Shown in pieces: positions 17,515 through 27,316 of a stretch of DNA of 44,635 bases. This DNA is from Promethearchaeota archaeon (lineage in GTDB: Archaea > Asgardarchaeota > Lokiarchaeia > Sigyniarchaeales > SOKP01). The translations under genes and the position numbers were made by a program. The notes under the pieces were generated by a model. It had not been told where the DNA came from and made no database searches. It saw only the letters and a program-made list of their open reading frames with translations. The DNA is taken from positions 1 through 44,635 of the forward strand of contig SDNY01000014.1 of assembly GCA_004524535.1 (NCBI GenBank). The letters run 5' to 3'. Within the stretch, counting starts at the first letter, position 1, and every line of letters starts with the position of its first letter.

Positions 17515-17708
17515 ATTACTATTATTAATAAAAGAAATAAAAAACTTTTATCTTCTAACTTATAAATAGAAGAAATTAATTTCATAATAAAGATAATATT
17601 GACATACTCGTGTCGTAAAAGAATTAAAATCTAATTTAAAAAATAATGTGATATAAAATGAAAAAAACCTATAAATCTAAGGAAAATATATAGAAGTATC
17701 CGGGTAAA

Positions 17709-17900
17709 TTAGGTAAAACACTGTTCTTCAGAACATTTAGAGCATAAAATCTCGTCTAAACTCACATATCCACATTCTGGCCCCATAAAACATTCCCATT
17801 GGTTCTTTTTCTCATTAAAAATCATATCCTTCCCACAATGCTCTGGAATTGTTTCAATCCTAGTTCCACATTTAGAACATTTTATCTTTTTCATAATCAA
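17709..17900 (-). CDS. Small zinc-ribbon-like protein
   Basis: CSKCGTRIETIPEHCGKDM...CSKCSEEQC. Confidence 0.65.
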   Translation of the reverse strand: MIMKKIKCSKCGTRIETIPEHCGKDMIFNEKKNQWECFMGPECGYVSLDEILCSKCSEEQCFT

Positions 17901-18185
17901 CCTCCTTAATTTTCTAAGAAAAATATGAGTTACAATGATAAATACTTACCTATTTAGATTTATTGATCAAACAGAATAAGAGATTAAAAATATTAGAAAT
18001 TCTCTTTTTTCTTATAATAAAATATAAACAATATTTGCTGTTATTTGTTTAAGCCTTATTTAATTCAGATTAAAAAATATTAATTCTTTCAAGAGATCTA
18101 TTTTAGATTTAATTGAAATTCTCAACAAAATCTATAAAATATAAACAATAAGTTATAATGGCTAAAGTCTCTAATATTACTCAAT

Positions 18186-18647
18186 ATGGATTATAAAACT
18201 CAAAATAAAGAATATGAAACTGCCATACAAACTCTATTACGAGGGCAATCTTGGAATGAGAGGGCAGATGCAGCAAGACAATTAGGGAAATTTCAAGACG
18301 CAAGAGCAACTAATATTTTAGCTAGAGCTTTAAATTCAGAAAAAGATGAAATTGTTATCAATCAAATTATTGAAGCGATGGGCAAAATAAAGGATGCTAA
18401 GGCTACAATGCTAATCATTGATTTTTTAAAGAAAGAATTAGAACTCCCAGAAGAAAAACAAAATAAGAATAGATTGTTTTTAATTATAGAAAGTTTGATG
18501 AAGATTGGAGACAAAAGAGCCCTAGAACATTTAGGTGTATTATTTAATTCTTGCTATACTGATATTAGAGAATTAACTGAACAAGCCTTTCAATGTATTG
18601 ATCCTAATTGGAAGGAAAATCTCAAAAATATAAAGAATAATAAATAA
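18186..18647 (+). CDS. HEAT-repeat protein
   Basis: SWNERADAARQLGKFQDARATNILARALNSEKDEIVINQIIEAMGKIKDAKA repeats. Confidence 0.8.
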   Translation: MDYKTQNKEYETAIQTLLRGQSWNERADAARQLGKFQDARATNILARALNSEKDEIVINQIIEAMGKIKDAKATMLIIDFLKKELELPEEKQNKNRLFLIIESLMKIGDKRALEHLGVLFNSCYTDIRELTEQAFQCIDPNWKENLKNIKNNK

Positions 18648-18693
18648 TTGTATTAATTAAAAATAAGAAATCTCAAAAAAAGGATAAAAGCAA

Positions 18694-19011
18694 ATGTCGG
18701 ATAAAGAGTTAATTGCAACCTTAAATACGAAAGTAGAGGGCGAGAATAAGTCAAAAGATATCCAAATTTTCACGCTCTCAACTTGCATGTGGTGTAAGAA
18801 AACAAAGCGTTACTTAAACGATAATGATGTAGAATATAGTTACATTGATATGGATAAGATTCAATATGCTCAAAAGAAGCAAATTTTAGATTTTCTTAAG
18901 GCAACATATAAGGAAAGAATATCCTATCCATTTCTCATTTGTGATGGTAAGGCTATAGTGGGATATAATCCTGAAAAATATGATAAAATGCTAAAATCTG
19001 GAGCTGATTAA
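18694..19011 (+). CDS. Glutaredoxin-like protein
   Basis: IQIFTLSTCMWCKKTKRYLNDNDVEYSYIDMDK...YPFLICDGKAIVGYNPEKYD. Confidence 0.88.
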   Translation: MSDKELIATLNTKVEGENKSKDIQIFTLSTCMWCKKTKRYLNDNDVEYSYIDMDKIQYAQKKQILDFLKATYKERISYPFLICDGKAIVGYNPEKYDKMLKSGAD

Positions 19012-19012
19012 A

Positions 19013-19378
19013 ATGAATATGGAAACAAAAGAAGGAATGATTGAATATTGTAAGATGGTTTGTAAGAAAAATAACTGGATTTTAAATAAGGACGAAGTAA
19101 TATTCAATGATTTAATTGATGGATTAGTTTCTAATAAAAAAGAGTATGGTTATCAATCTTGTCCTTGTCGACTTGCATCGGGTAACAGAGACCTTGATAG
19201 AGATTTAATATGTCCTTGTGACTATGCCCCTCCTGATGTAAAAGAATTTAAAGCGTGTTATTGTAACTTATATTTGCATCCAGATTTTTATGACAGTGGG
19301 GTAGTATATGTCTTAGTTCCAGAGAGAAGACCTGAAGATAAGGATAAAGGATTATTAGATTATTTTAGTCAACAATAA
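19013..19378 (+). CDS. Ferredoxin:thioredoxin reductase catalytic subunit-like protein
   Basis: YGYQSCPCRLASGNRDLDRDLICPCDYAPPDVKEFKACYCNLYLHPDF has the CPC...CPC...CYC FTR pattern. Confidence 0.9.
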   Translation: MNMETKEGMIEYCKMVCKKNNWILNKDEVIFNDLIDGLVSNKKEYGYQSCPCRLASGNRDLDRDLICPCDYAPPDVKEFKACYCNLYLHPDFYDSGVVYVLVPERRPEDKDKGLLDYFSQQ

Positions 19379-19432
19379 GATTAATATTTTATAATCTTAA
19401 TTTTTTAATACTTTACTTTCTCATTGTTAATT

Positions 19433-19588
19433 ATGACTGATAAAGATTTAACTGATCAAGAATTAGAAGAAGAGCTTGATAAGGCTTTTAAAGAAAATGA
19501 GACTAAGAGAGATCAATGTGGTACGGCACTTCCCGGTTCTAGAGAAGTTGGAGTTCAACGAGATAATGTAAAACTAAAAAAGAAATAA
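19433..19588 (+). CDS. Small uncharacterised protein (51 aa)
   Basis: MTDKDLTDQELEEELDKAFKENETKRDQCGTALPGSREVGVQRDNVKLKKK; directly downstream of the FTR-like gene; not in the ORF track. Confidence 0.45.
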   Translation: MTDKDLTDQELEEELDKAFKENETKRDQCGTALPGSREVGVQRDNVKLKKK

Positions 19589-19950
19589 TTCTTTTTTTTC
19601 TCTATTTTAATTTTTCATGATTTCATATGCTTTTACATGCTATATTCCAAAATTTATACTTTTTAATCTAAGATTTTTAATTTACTCTTTGCTCCAATTG
19701 CGTTAAATTCACTAAGGTTTGCCTTTATATCTTTACCAATTAGAGCATTAACAATACTTGCAGCCAATATATCCCAGAAACATATTGAATAAATAATCTT
19801 ATTCACGATTTTTTAAATCTGTTATTTAATAATTTGAAATTTTTTTCGAATTATATTTAAGTATATTGATTAAAACCAATATATTTTAATAGGACTAGAA
19901 ATTTGTAGATAAAGATATGTATTAATTAATTTTAAAAGGTGAAAGAATAA

Positions 19951-21537
19951 ATGGATAAAGATCTTTATGATATTGTCATAATAGGGGCAGGCCCAGGTGG
20001 TTATCATGCGGCTATTCGTGCAGCTCAATATGATGCAAAGGTAGCTTTAATTGAAAAAGAAAAAGTTGGAGGAACATGTTTAAATCGAGGGTGTATTCCA
20101 ACAAAGGCATTATTTAGTTCTTCAAAATTAATTGAAAATATTGATCGTCATGCAAAGAGTTTTGGGGTTGATATCCTTGGAGAGATAAAACCAAATTTCC
20201 AAAATGCTGTAGGACGTAAAAACTTAATCGTAAAAGAATTAATTAGTGGTATTGAAGCATTAATAAAGCAAAGAAAAATTGATTTATTCTATGGTTCGGG
20301 CCGGATTATTGAAGGTTCCAAAAACTCTAATTTTTTAATCGAAGTTAAGAATAAAGACACCACGCAAATTATGGCTAAACGTATCATTATAGCTACGGGT
20401 TCAAGACCAGCTCTTATTTCATCCTTTAATATTGATCATGAATTCATTTTGACTAGTGATGATGTTCTTGCTGAAGATTTTATCAGAGTTCCAAACTCAA
20501 TTTTAATTATTGGAGGTGGTGTTATTGGATGTGAATTTGCTAATATTTTTCGGAGATTCGGTTCTAATGTAACCATTCTCGAATATTTACCAAGTATAAT
20601 TGCTATAGAAGAACCATTAATTGTGCGGGAACTTAAGAAAAAACTCAATATCATGGGAATTAAAATCTTTGAGAATACAAATATTTTAAGAATTGAAAAA
20701 TTTAATTCTAAAGTAAGAGCAATTACTTGTAATTCTAAATTAACTCCTGAAGAAATTGAGTCCGCAGAAAAACAAATTTATGAAGCAGATCTTTGTCTAG
20801 TTTCTATTGGGAGAAAACCATGTATCGAAGATCTTGGATTAGAAAATACAAAAATAATAACTAGTAAAGGGCGGATAAGTGTAAATACAAATACTTTAGA
20901 AACAAATGAAGAAGGAATTTACGCTATAGGAGATGTTACTGGCGGTGTTATGCTAGCACACGTAGCGAGTTATGAAGGTGATATTGCTGTCTTTAATGCA
21001 CTTAGTAGTATTGGAGGATTCGAAACATTTCCAGTTGTAGCAGATTATTCAGTGATTCCTGCCTCAATTTTTACAGCATTTGAAATTGGGTCCGTAGGAT
21101 ATAAATCAAAATTCCTAGAAGATAGAGGTATAAAAATCAGAACAGGAAAATTTGGGTATGCTTCATCAGGAAAAGCAAAATGTATGGGTGAAGATGAGGG
21201 CTTTTTAATGATAATTACAGATGAAAATACAGATGATATCTTAGGGGCCTCTTGTATTGGTGTTTCTGCACCTGAACTAATTGCAGAGATTGCTCTAGCA
21301 ATGAAGAATGGGTTAAATATACATGATATAACTAATACTGTCCACAGCCATCCTACATTGTCCGAAATGGTTTTAGAGGCTGCAGAGGATGTCTATGGAC
21401 TTTCAATTCATAGAGCTAGAAGGAGAATTAAACAAAAATTAGATCTTAAAGAAGATATGATCCGACAATTTACCCAGAGTGAAAATTTGAAGAAAATAGG
21501 GATTATTTCATTAGAACCTTTGCAGACTGCAAAATAA
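19951..21537 (+). CDS. lpdA: Dihydrolipoamide dehydrogenase-like protein
   Basis: IIGAGPGGYHAAIRAAQ, GGTCLNRGCIPTKALFSS, IGGGVIGCEFANIF, YAIGDVTGGVMLAHVASYEG, HSHPTLSEMV. Confidence 0.93.
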   Translation: MDKDLYDIVIIGAGPGGYHAAIRAAQYDAKVALIEKEKVGGTCLNRGCIPTKALFSSSKLIENIDRHAKSFGVDILGEIKPNFQNAVGRKNLIVKELISGIEALIKQRKIDLFYGSGRIIEGSKNSNFLIEVKNKDTTQIMAKRIIIATGSRPALISSFNIDHEFILTSDDVLAEDFIRVPNSILIIGGGVIGCEFANIFRRFGSNVTILEYLPSIIAIEEPLIVRELKKKLNIMGIKIFENTNILRIEKFNSKVRAITCNSKLTPEEIESAEKQIYEADLCLVSIGRKPCIEDLGLENTKIITSKGRISVNTNTLETNEEGIYAIGDVTGGVMLAHVASYEGDIAVFNALSSIGGFETFPVVADYSVIPASIFTAFEIGSVGYKSKFLEDRGIKIRTGKFGYASSGKAKCMGEDEGFLMIITDENTDDILGASCIGVSAPELIAEIALAMKNGLNIHDITNTVHSHPTLSEMVLEAAEDVYGLSIHRARRRIKQKLDLKEDMIRQFTQSENLKKIGIISLEPLQTAK

Positions 21538-21639
21538 ATTTTCTATAATTAAATTATTATATTTTTAAATTCCCTATTATCCGATTTCTCTCTTATTTTT
21601 GAGGAATCTTTTTAAAATATGCTATTTAATTCATTAAAT

Positions 21640-22755
21640 TTAATTATTTATGGGTATATTGCCATGATTAAAATATTTAGCATTACCTCTCCCAAAATGA
21701 TTTTTAGTCAAGAAGGCTAGTGTCATTGGTTTATATGGTTTTAAACGACATATAATTGGCTCATCTGCTAAAATATTCAATAATATCTCGTCTGTAATGT
21801 TGGATTTGTATTTTTTATATTGACTATTTAATAGAGATTCGGCATATCTCTGTCTCCTTTTTGAATATTTTTTTTTAATAAGAAACTGTTGATAAGGGTT
21901 TGAAATGAAAGTATTAGATTTCACAATTGTATTCTTAACATCTACTCGATTATGTTTGTTAGGTATGTTTTCTGTTGCAATAATTTTGGAATTATCAGAA
22001 ATTAATAAATTAAAGCTAGCATTCAATGGTGTTTGGATATAAAAAGTATAAAAAGATTCCGCACTTTTAGACAATTCAAGAGCAATGCGTGTTCTTATTG
22101 ATACTGGAATTGAAAATTTACCTTTAATTCTAGTTTTTACTACATTAATATTTACAACTATACCATAACTATTAATCCCAACTGGTAAAGATAACAGAGA
22201 ACCTAATCTTAATGTAAATATATTGGGTTTATTAGGCATTTTAATTAAAACAAATGATAATGAAGATTTAAATGGTATCGCTAAATCAAAATTTTGACCA
22301 ATAATAGTAGATTTATTATTAACTGCTCCAAAAGAAGTACATCCAATATTATAATAGTGTAAAATTAGACTATATATATCATTAGGGATTAAATGACCAT
22401 ATAATAAATCTAAAAAGCAATTTTGTAAAAGAATATCTCTATAATTAATATCTTGTAAGGCATCAGCCATTCCTTGCATTTCTAATTTAAGATGGCTTGG
22501 AATATTTTTTTCATAAATTTCAGCAACATTTTTTAATCGATTATATGCATATCTTTTACGATAATATCTAATTAAAAGTTTTTTTATTAACGCTTGAAAA
22601 TTATAAATTTTTTTTGATAGGAATTCCCCTTGTAATAGTCCTAATTGATAGTGGTTATTAGCGGAAACCTCTAAATATTTTTGATTATTTGAATAATTCC
22701 ATCTTGGATATTCATTTTTATCATTTAAAATAGAATTATCTTTATTCATTTCCAT
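21640..22755 (-). CDS. Peptidase C45 / acyl-CoA:6-APA acyltransferase-like Ntn hydrolase
   Basis: Family pattern around YNIGCTSFGAVNNKSTIIGQNFD and GINSYGIVVNIN. Confidence 0.75.
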   Translation of the reverse strand: MEMNKDNSILNDKNEYPRWNYSNNQKYLEVSANNHYQLGLLQGEFLSKKIYNFQALIKKLLIRYYRKRYAYNRLKNVAEIYEKNIPSHLKLEMQGMADALQDINYRDILLQNCFLDLLYGHLIPNDIYSLILHYYNIGCTSFGAVNNKSTIIGQNFDLAIPFKSSLSFVLIKMPNKPNIFTLRLGSLLSLPVGINSYGIVVNINVVKTRIKGKFSIPVSIRTRIALELSKSAESFYTFYIQTPLNASFNLLISDNSKIIATENIPNKHNRVDVKNTIVKSNTFISNPYQQFLIKKKYSKRRQRYAESLLNSQYKKYKSNITDEILLNILADEPIICRLKPYKPMTLAFLTKNHFGRGNAKYFNHGNIPINN

Positions 22756-22939
22756 AAAATAACCAATAATATACTTTATTTTATTGAAATATATAATTAA
22801 TATAATCTAAATCTTTTATATTCTTAATACTTATTCAATCATTATTCAATGATTATAAGACATTCATTTAATTTATAAAGATTATATCTTTCAATAATTT
22901 ATTATTAAAGAGGAATTTTTGTTATTTTAGGTTATTTCA

Positions 22940-23914
22940 ATGAAAGAGAGAATAAAAGGAAGAAAGAACTTTCCTACTGAAGAAGTAGATCCAGATAATT
23001 TCATTCCAGATGATGAGATAAGAAATATGGTTAAAAATATTGAAAATATCAAATTTAACCAAGAAGACTTCTTTAAACTTTATAATTGCGTTCAATGCGG
23101 AGAATGTGAGACTGAAAAGGATCGCCTTTCGTTAAGGCAAAAATTTATAGAAGATGGGAATGTTTTTGAAGGAACCAACGAAATTTTAGAGAATTTTGAG
23201 AAATTTCGATCTCCTTATCCAACAAATAAGATGCGTATAAAAATACCAGATGGTATACCTAAAACTTCAGATACACTGTTTTTTATGGGGTGTCTCTCAA
23301 CTATTAGAATTCCTAGATACACTGAACATGCCCTTCAATATTTACTTAAACAAAAGGTTGATTTTACAATTTTAGATACTGAAATCTGCTGTGGATGGCA
23401 TTTGTTGGCAAGTGGATTTAAACGAGAATTTGAAATTTGCATAAAGGAAAACTTAGAAATCTTAAAAAAATTTAAAAAAATCATTTGTCTCTGCCCAGCA
23501 TGCTATTATTTATTCACTACTTTTTATAAACAAGAAGATATTGAAATTGAATATGCAATTGATTATTTAAAACCTTCAGAAACAAAAAAAGAAGGAAAAA
23601 TTGGCATTCAGCATCCGTGTCATTTAATATTCCGAGAAAGAGAAGATATAAAGAAATTTGTTTGTAATACTTTAGAAAAAAGTGGTTATAAAATAGTAGA
23701 TGTTCCGCATTGGTGCTGTGGAGGTGGAATAGGATGGATGGGAAGAACAGATGTGATTCATGGGATTGCTAGAAAACGGATGGAAGATTTCAATAAAGAA
23801 AATATTGATTACGTAACAACCTATTGCGTAAGTTGTTGGTGGATTCTAAGAAGATATAGCAAATTGTGTAAGATTCACCCAAAAGCAAAAGATATTTTTG
23901 AATTATTACTATAG
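22940..23914 (+). CDS. HdrD/HdrB-like (Fe-S) CCG-domain protein
   Basis: CVQCGEC, FFMGCLSTIR, EICCGWHLL, QHPCHL, VPHWCCGGGIGWM, YCVSCWW. Confidence 0.82.
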   Translation: MKERIKGRKNFPTEEVDPDNFIPDDEIRNMVKNIENIKFNQEDFFKLYNCVQCGECETEKDRLSLRQKFIEDGNVFEGTNEILENFEKFRSPYPTNKMRIKIPDGIPKTSDTLFFMGCLSTIRIPRYTEHALQYLLKQKVDFTILDTEICCGWHLLASGFKREFEICIKENLEILKKFKKIICLCPACYYLFTTFYKQEDIEIEYAIDYLKPSETKKEGKIGIQHPCHLIFREREDIKKFVCNTLEKSGYKIVDVPHWCCGGGIGWMGRTDVIHGIARKRMEDFNKENIDYVTTYCVSCWWILRRYSKLCKIHPKAKDIFELLL

Positions 23915-23927
23915 TGCGAAATTTTTA

Positions 23928-24779
23928 TTACAGAAGTTTTGGGACATCCCAAGGCAAATCTGCAATAAGAGCTCCAGCATCCTTAAGTGCTTTTATCTTC
24001 CCTTGAGCAGTTCCAAAACTGCCTGATGATATAATTGCACCAGCATGACCCATCCTTTTACCCTCCGGAGCACTTTTTCCAGCAATATAAGCTATGACTG
24101 GTTTAGAGACGTGATCTTTTATATATTCGGCAGTTTTTTCTTCCTCATTACTTCCAATTTCGCCTATAAGAACGATTTTTTTAGTATTAGAATCATTAGA
24201 ATAATACTCTACAGCTTCAACCATCGTTTTTCCTCGTACAGAATCTCCCCCAATACCAATATAAGCAGATACTCCAATTCCTGCATTTCCTATAGCTTTT
24301 GTAATTTCATAAGAAAGTGTTCCACTTTTAGATATAACTGCAACATTCCCATAATGACACATATCACTCGGCATAATACCTAATTTGATTTTATCAGGAA
24401 TCATCATACCAGGGCAATTAGGGCCGACAATGTCTAGTTTCCCTTCATGAGCGATTTCCAGGAGTTTTATCATATCCAAAACAGGCACATTTTCTGTGAT
24501 AATACAAACTAATTTTATTCCGGCATATAAACTTTCTTTAGTAGCTTCAAATGCAAATCTAGCAGGAACGAACATAATACTTATATCGCAACCTGTTTCA
24601 TCAACAGCATCTTTCACACTATTAAATACTGGAACACCATGTATTTTTTGTCCCCCTTTTTTTGGCACAACACCCGCCACGATGTTAGTTCCATAATCTA
24701 ACATCAATTTTGTATGGAATGCCCCTTGGTTTCCAGTTATACCTTGAACAAGCACTTTTGAGTTTTCACTGATATTCAT
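23928..24779 (-). CDS. sucD: Succinyl-CoA synthetase (ADP/GDP-forming) alpha subunit
   Basis: VLVQGITGNQGAFHTKLMLDYGTNIVAGV...GPNCPGMM...VISKSGTLSYEI...GHAGAIISS. Confidence 0.95.
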   Translation of the reverse strand: MNISENSKVLVQGITGNQGAFHTKLMLDYGTNIVAGVVPKKGGQKIHGVPVFNSVKDAVDETGCDISIMFVPARFAFEATKESLYAGIKLVCIITENVPVLDMIKLLEIAHEGKLDIVGPNCPGMMIPDKIKLGIMPSDMCHYGNVAVISKSGTLSYEITKAIGNAGIGVSAYIGIGGDSVRGKTMVEAVEYYSNDSNTKKIVLIGEIGSNEEEKTAEYIKDHVSKPVIAYIAGKSAPEGKRMGHAGAIISSGSFGTAQGKIKALKDAGALIADLPWDVPKLL

Positions 24780-25901
24780 TTAAGCTAAGACCTCCTTTAC
24801 CTTATTTACAGCGTCCATAACATCTTTAAAAACATTAATTCCTTCATTTTTTAAAAGTTCGATCCCTTCAGCTTCATTAGTCCCAATCAACCGGATTACT
24901 ATTGGAGGTGCTTCAGTAAAATCCTTTAGAGCTTGAATTATAGCTTCTGCGACAATATCACAACGAGTAATTCCCCCAAAAATATTAATAAGCACACATC
25001 GTGGTTTTAATTTAAAAATTAAATCAAGAGCTTTATAAACCCTCTCTTTGCTTGCGCCACCTCCAACATCTAAAAAATTTGCGGGTTTTAAATCTAATTG
25101 AGACAGAACATCTAACAATGCCATAGTCAAACCCGCGCCATTAGCTAAAATTCCAATATCACCATCCAATTCTACAAAGGAAAATCCTGCTTCTACTGCA
25201 ATTTTTTCAAAGTCAGATAATTTTTTATCGAGGTAGTTTTGGATTATTGGCTGTCTAAATGCCGCATTATCATCAAGTATCATCTTACCATCAACAGCAA
25301 TTAAACCCTTAGGAGTTAATACAAGGGGATTTATCTCAACTAAGTGTGCTTCTATCTTTACTGTAATGTCCCATAATTTTTGAAATATTTTAATTGCCGA
25401 TTCTAAGAGATCTCCTGAAAAACCAATTTTCTCCCCAACTTCTTTAGCGATTTCATTTGTCAATCCTTCTTTATAAGAGAAATTGCTTTTAATAATTGCT
25501 TCGGGATTATTCTTAGCAACATCTTCTATATCTATCCCGCCTTCTTTACTAGCGATTAAGTAAAACTTTCTTTCAGAGGCGTCTAAAGCTATTGAACAAT
25601 AATATTCTTGCTCAATATCGGCTAATTCCTCAATTAAAATTGCTTCAACATTGAATCCCGCAACAACTCGTTTGAAATACTCTTTACATAAGAAAATTGC
25701 CTCTTCTTTAGTTCGGACAATTTTTATTAAGCCTGCTTTCTTCCTACTTCCAATAGCAATCTGAGATTTAACAATTGCTGGGAAAGAGAACTGATTTACT
25801 TTCTCACTAATATTATCGTTTTTATTAATAAGTATGCTATTTGCAAGTGGAATTCCAAACTTTCGAAACACATCCTTACTTTCATATTCAAGTAATCGAA
25901 T
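24780..25901 (-). CDS. sucC: Succinyl-CoA synthetase beta subunit; apparent AUU start at 25901
   Basis: Track start is the GTG at 25871, but the conserved N-terminus IRLLEYESKDVFRKFGIPL lies upstream and begins at ATT; in-frame TAG just upstream. Also GLIAVDGKMILDDNAAFRQ, DVGGGASKERV, NIFGGITRCD. Confidence 0.93.
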   Translation of the reverse strand: MRLLEYESKDVFRKFGIPLANSILINKNDNISEKVNQFSFPAIVKSQIAIGSRKKAGLIKIVRTKEEAIFLCKEYFKRVVAGFNVEAILIEELADIEQEYYCSIALDASERKFYLIASKEGGIDIEDVAKNNPEAIIKSNFSYKEGLTNEIAKEVGEKIGFSGDLLESAIKIFQKLWDITVKIEAHLVEINPLVLTPKGLIAVDGKMILDDNAAFRQPIIQNYLDKKLSDFEKIAVEAGFSFVELDGDIGILANGAGLTMALLDVLSQLDLKPANFLDVGGGASKERVYKALDLIFKLKPRCVLINIFGGITRCDIVAEAIIQALKDFTEAPPIVIRLIGTNEAEGIELLKNEGINVFKDVMDAVNKVKEVLA

Positions 25902-26088
25902 ATTTAACGTCTCCTAAATTGAATTAAATATTTAATTTTATGTTCTAACATATAATTAAAATTCATTGAATTATATATTTCTAATAGATTATAATTGCCA
26001 CATCTTAAATAATAAATGACTTATTGAAACATAAATTAATATAGATTAAAAAAATTAAAGATAAATTTTTGTAAAGGTTTTCATTGAA

Positions 26089-27282
26089 ATGAGCGAAAAG
26101 ATTGAAAAAGCGAAAATACATTTCGAAAATCTTATTATAGAACAATTAAAAAGAATTGAGAGATTGAAAAATGAAAGAGATTGGATTGAGTATTCAGCTC
26201 TCAAACCTATTATAATTGGTATTATTGGTGGAGATGGAATAGGGCCAATAATTTCTAAACATGCTAAAAATATTCTTCTATTTATCTTAAATGATGAAAT
26301 AAAAAATAATCAGGTTGAAATAAGAGAAATTGAAGGTTTAACAATTGAAAATAGAGCAAAAGTTATGAAAGCTATCCCTGATGACGTGCTTGAAGAAATA
26401 AAACAATGTCATGTTTTATTAAAAGGTCCTACAACAACCCCTCGAAAGGGAGATAAATGGCCAAACATAGAAAGTGCAAATGTTTCAATGCGTCGAGAAT
26501 TAGATCTTTTTGCAAATGTCCGTCCTGTAAAGGTTCCGGAAAAAAATATAGATTGGATGTTTTTTCGAGAAAATACAGAGGGTGCTTATGTACTTGGCTC
26601 AAAAGGAATTAATATAGATAATGATTTAGCCATAGATTTTAAAGTGATTACTACTCAAGGGGCTGAACGTATAATTCGTTTAGCATTTGATTATGCTAAG
26701 AAAAATAATATTAATAAAGTGACTGTTGTTACCAAAGCAAATGTTGTAAAAACGACAGATGGAAAATTTTTATCCATTGCTGAAGATATTTCTAAAGAAT
26801 ATCCTGAAGTGGATTGGGACGATTGGTATATTGATATTATGACTGCTAAATTAATTGATCCCGCACGTCAGAGTCAATTTAAAGTAATTGTTGCTCCAAA
26901 TTTATATGGTGATATAATTACAGATGAGGCAGCCCAAATGCAAGGAGGTGTTGGAACTGCGGGAAGTGCTAATATTGGAAAGCATTATGCAATGTTTGAA
27001 GCAATTCATGGATCAGCACCTCGAATGGTTGAAGAAGGAAGAGCAATTTATGCAGATCCATCAAGTTTAATAAGAGCAGTAATTATGATGTTAAATCATA
27101 TAGGTTTCCAAAAAAAAGCTAAGAAATTAGAAATGGCACTTGATATTTGTGGAATTTATGAGAAGAAAGTGGTTTTAACGGGTCGATCTAACGGGAGTAC
27201 AGGTGATGAATATTCAAAATATATAATGAACACCCTCCAAGATTCAAAATTAGAAGAAAAATGGAATAAATATCAAAATTAA
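26089..27282 (+). CDS. icd: Isocitrate/isopropylmalate dehydrogenase family, probably isocitrate dehydrogenase
   Basis: GIIGGDGIGP, RRELDLFANVRPV, FFRENTEGAY, NLYGDIITDEAA, FEAIHGSAP; operon with fumarase and aconitase. Confidence 0.85.
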   Translation: MSEKIEKAKIHFENLIIEQLKRIERLKNERDWIEYSALKPIIIGIIGGDGIGPIISKHAKNILLFILNDEIKNNQVEIREIEGLTIENRAKVMKAIPDDVLEEIKQCHVLLKGPTTTPRKGDKWPNIESANVSMRRELDLFANVRPVKVPEKNIDWMFFRENTEGAYVLGSKGINIDNDLAIDFKVITTQGAERIIRLAFDYAKKNNINKVTVVTKANVVKTTDGKFLSIAEDISKEYPEVDWDDWYIDIMTAKLIDPARQSQFKVIVAPNLYGDIITDEAAQMQGGVGTAGSANIGKHYAMFEAIHGSAPRMVEEGRAIYADPSSLIRAVIMMLNHIGFQKKAKKLEMALDICGIYEKKVVLTGRSNGSTGDEYSKYIMNTLQDSKLEEKWNKYQN

Positions 27283-27316
27283 TAAATTATTTTAAATGAA
27301 AAATGGGCGATTTTAA

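Noticed and set aside
19663-19806. Minus-strand 47-aa ORF with GTG start (MNKIIYSICFWDILAASIVNALIGKDIKANLSEFNAIGAKSKLKILD)
   Set aside because: Could be a gene remnant, but I could not identify a parent family; not strong enough to report as a feature.
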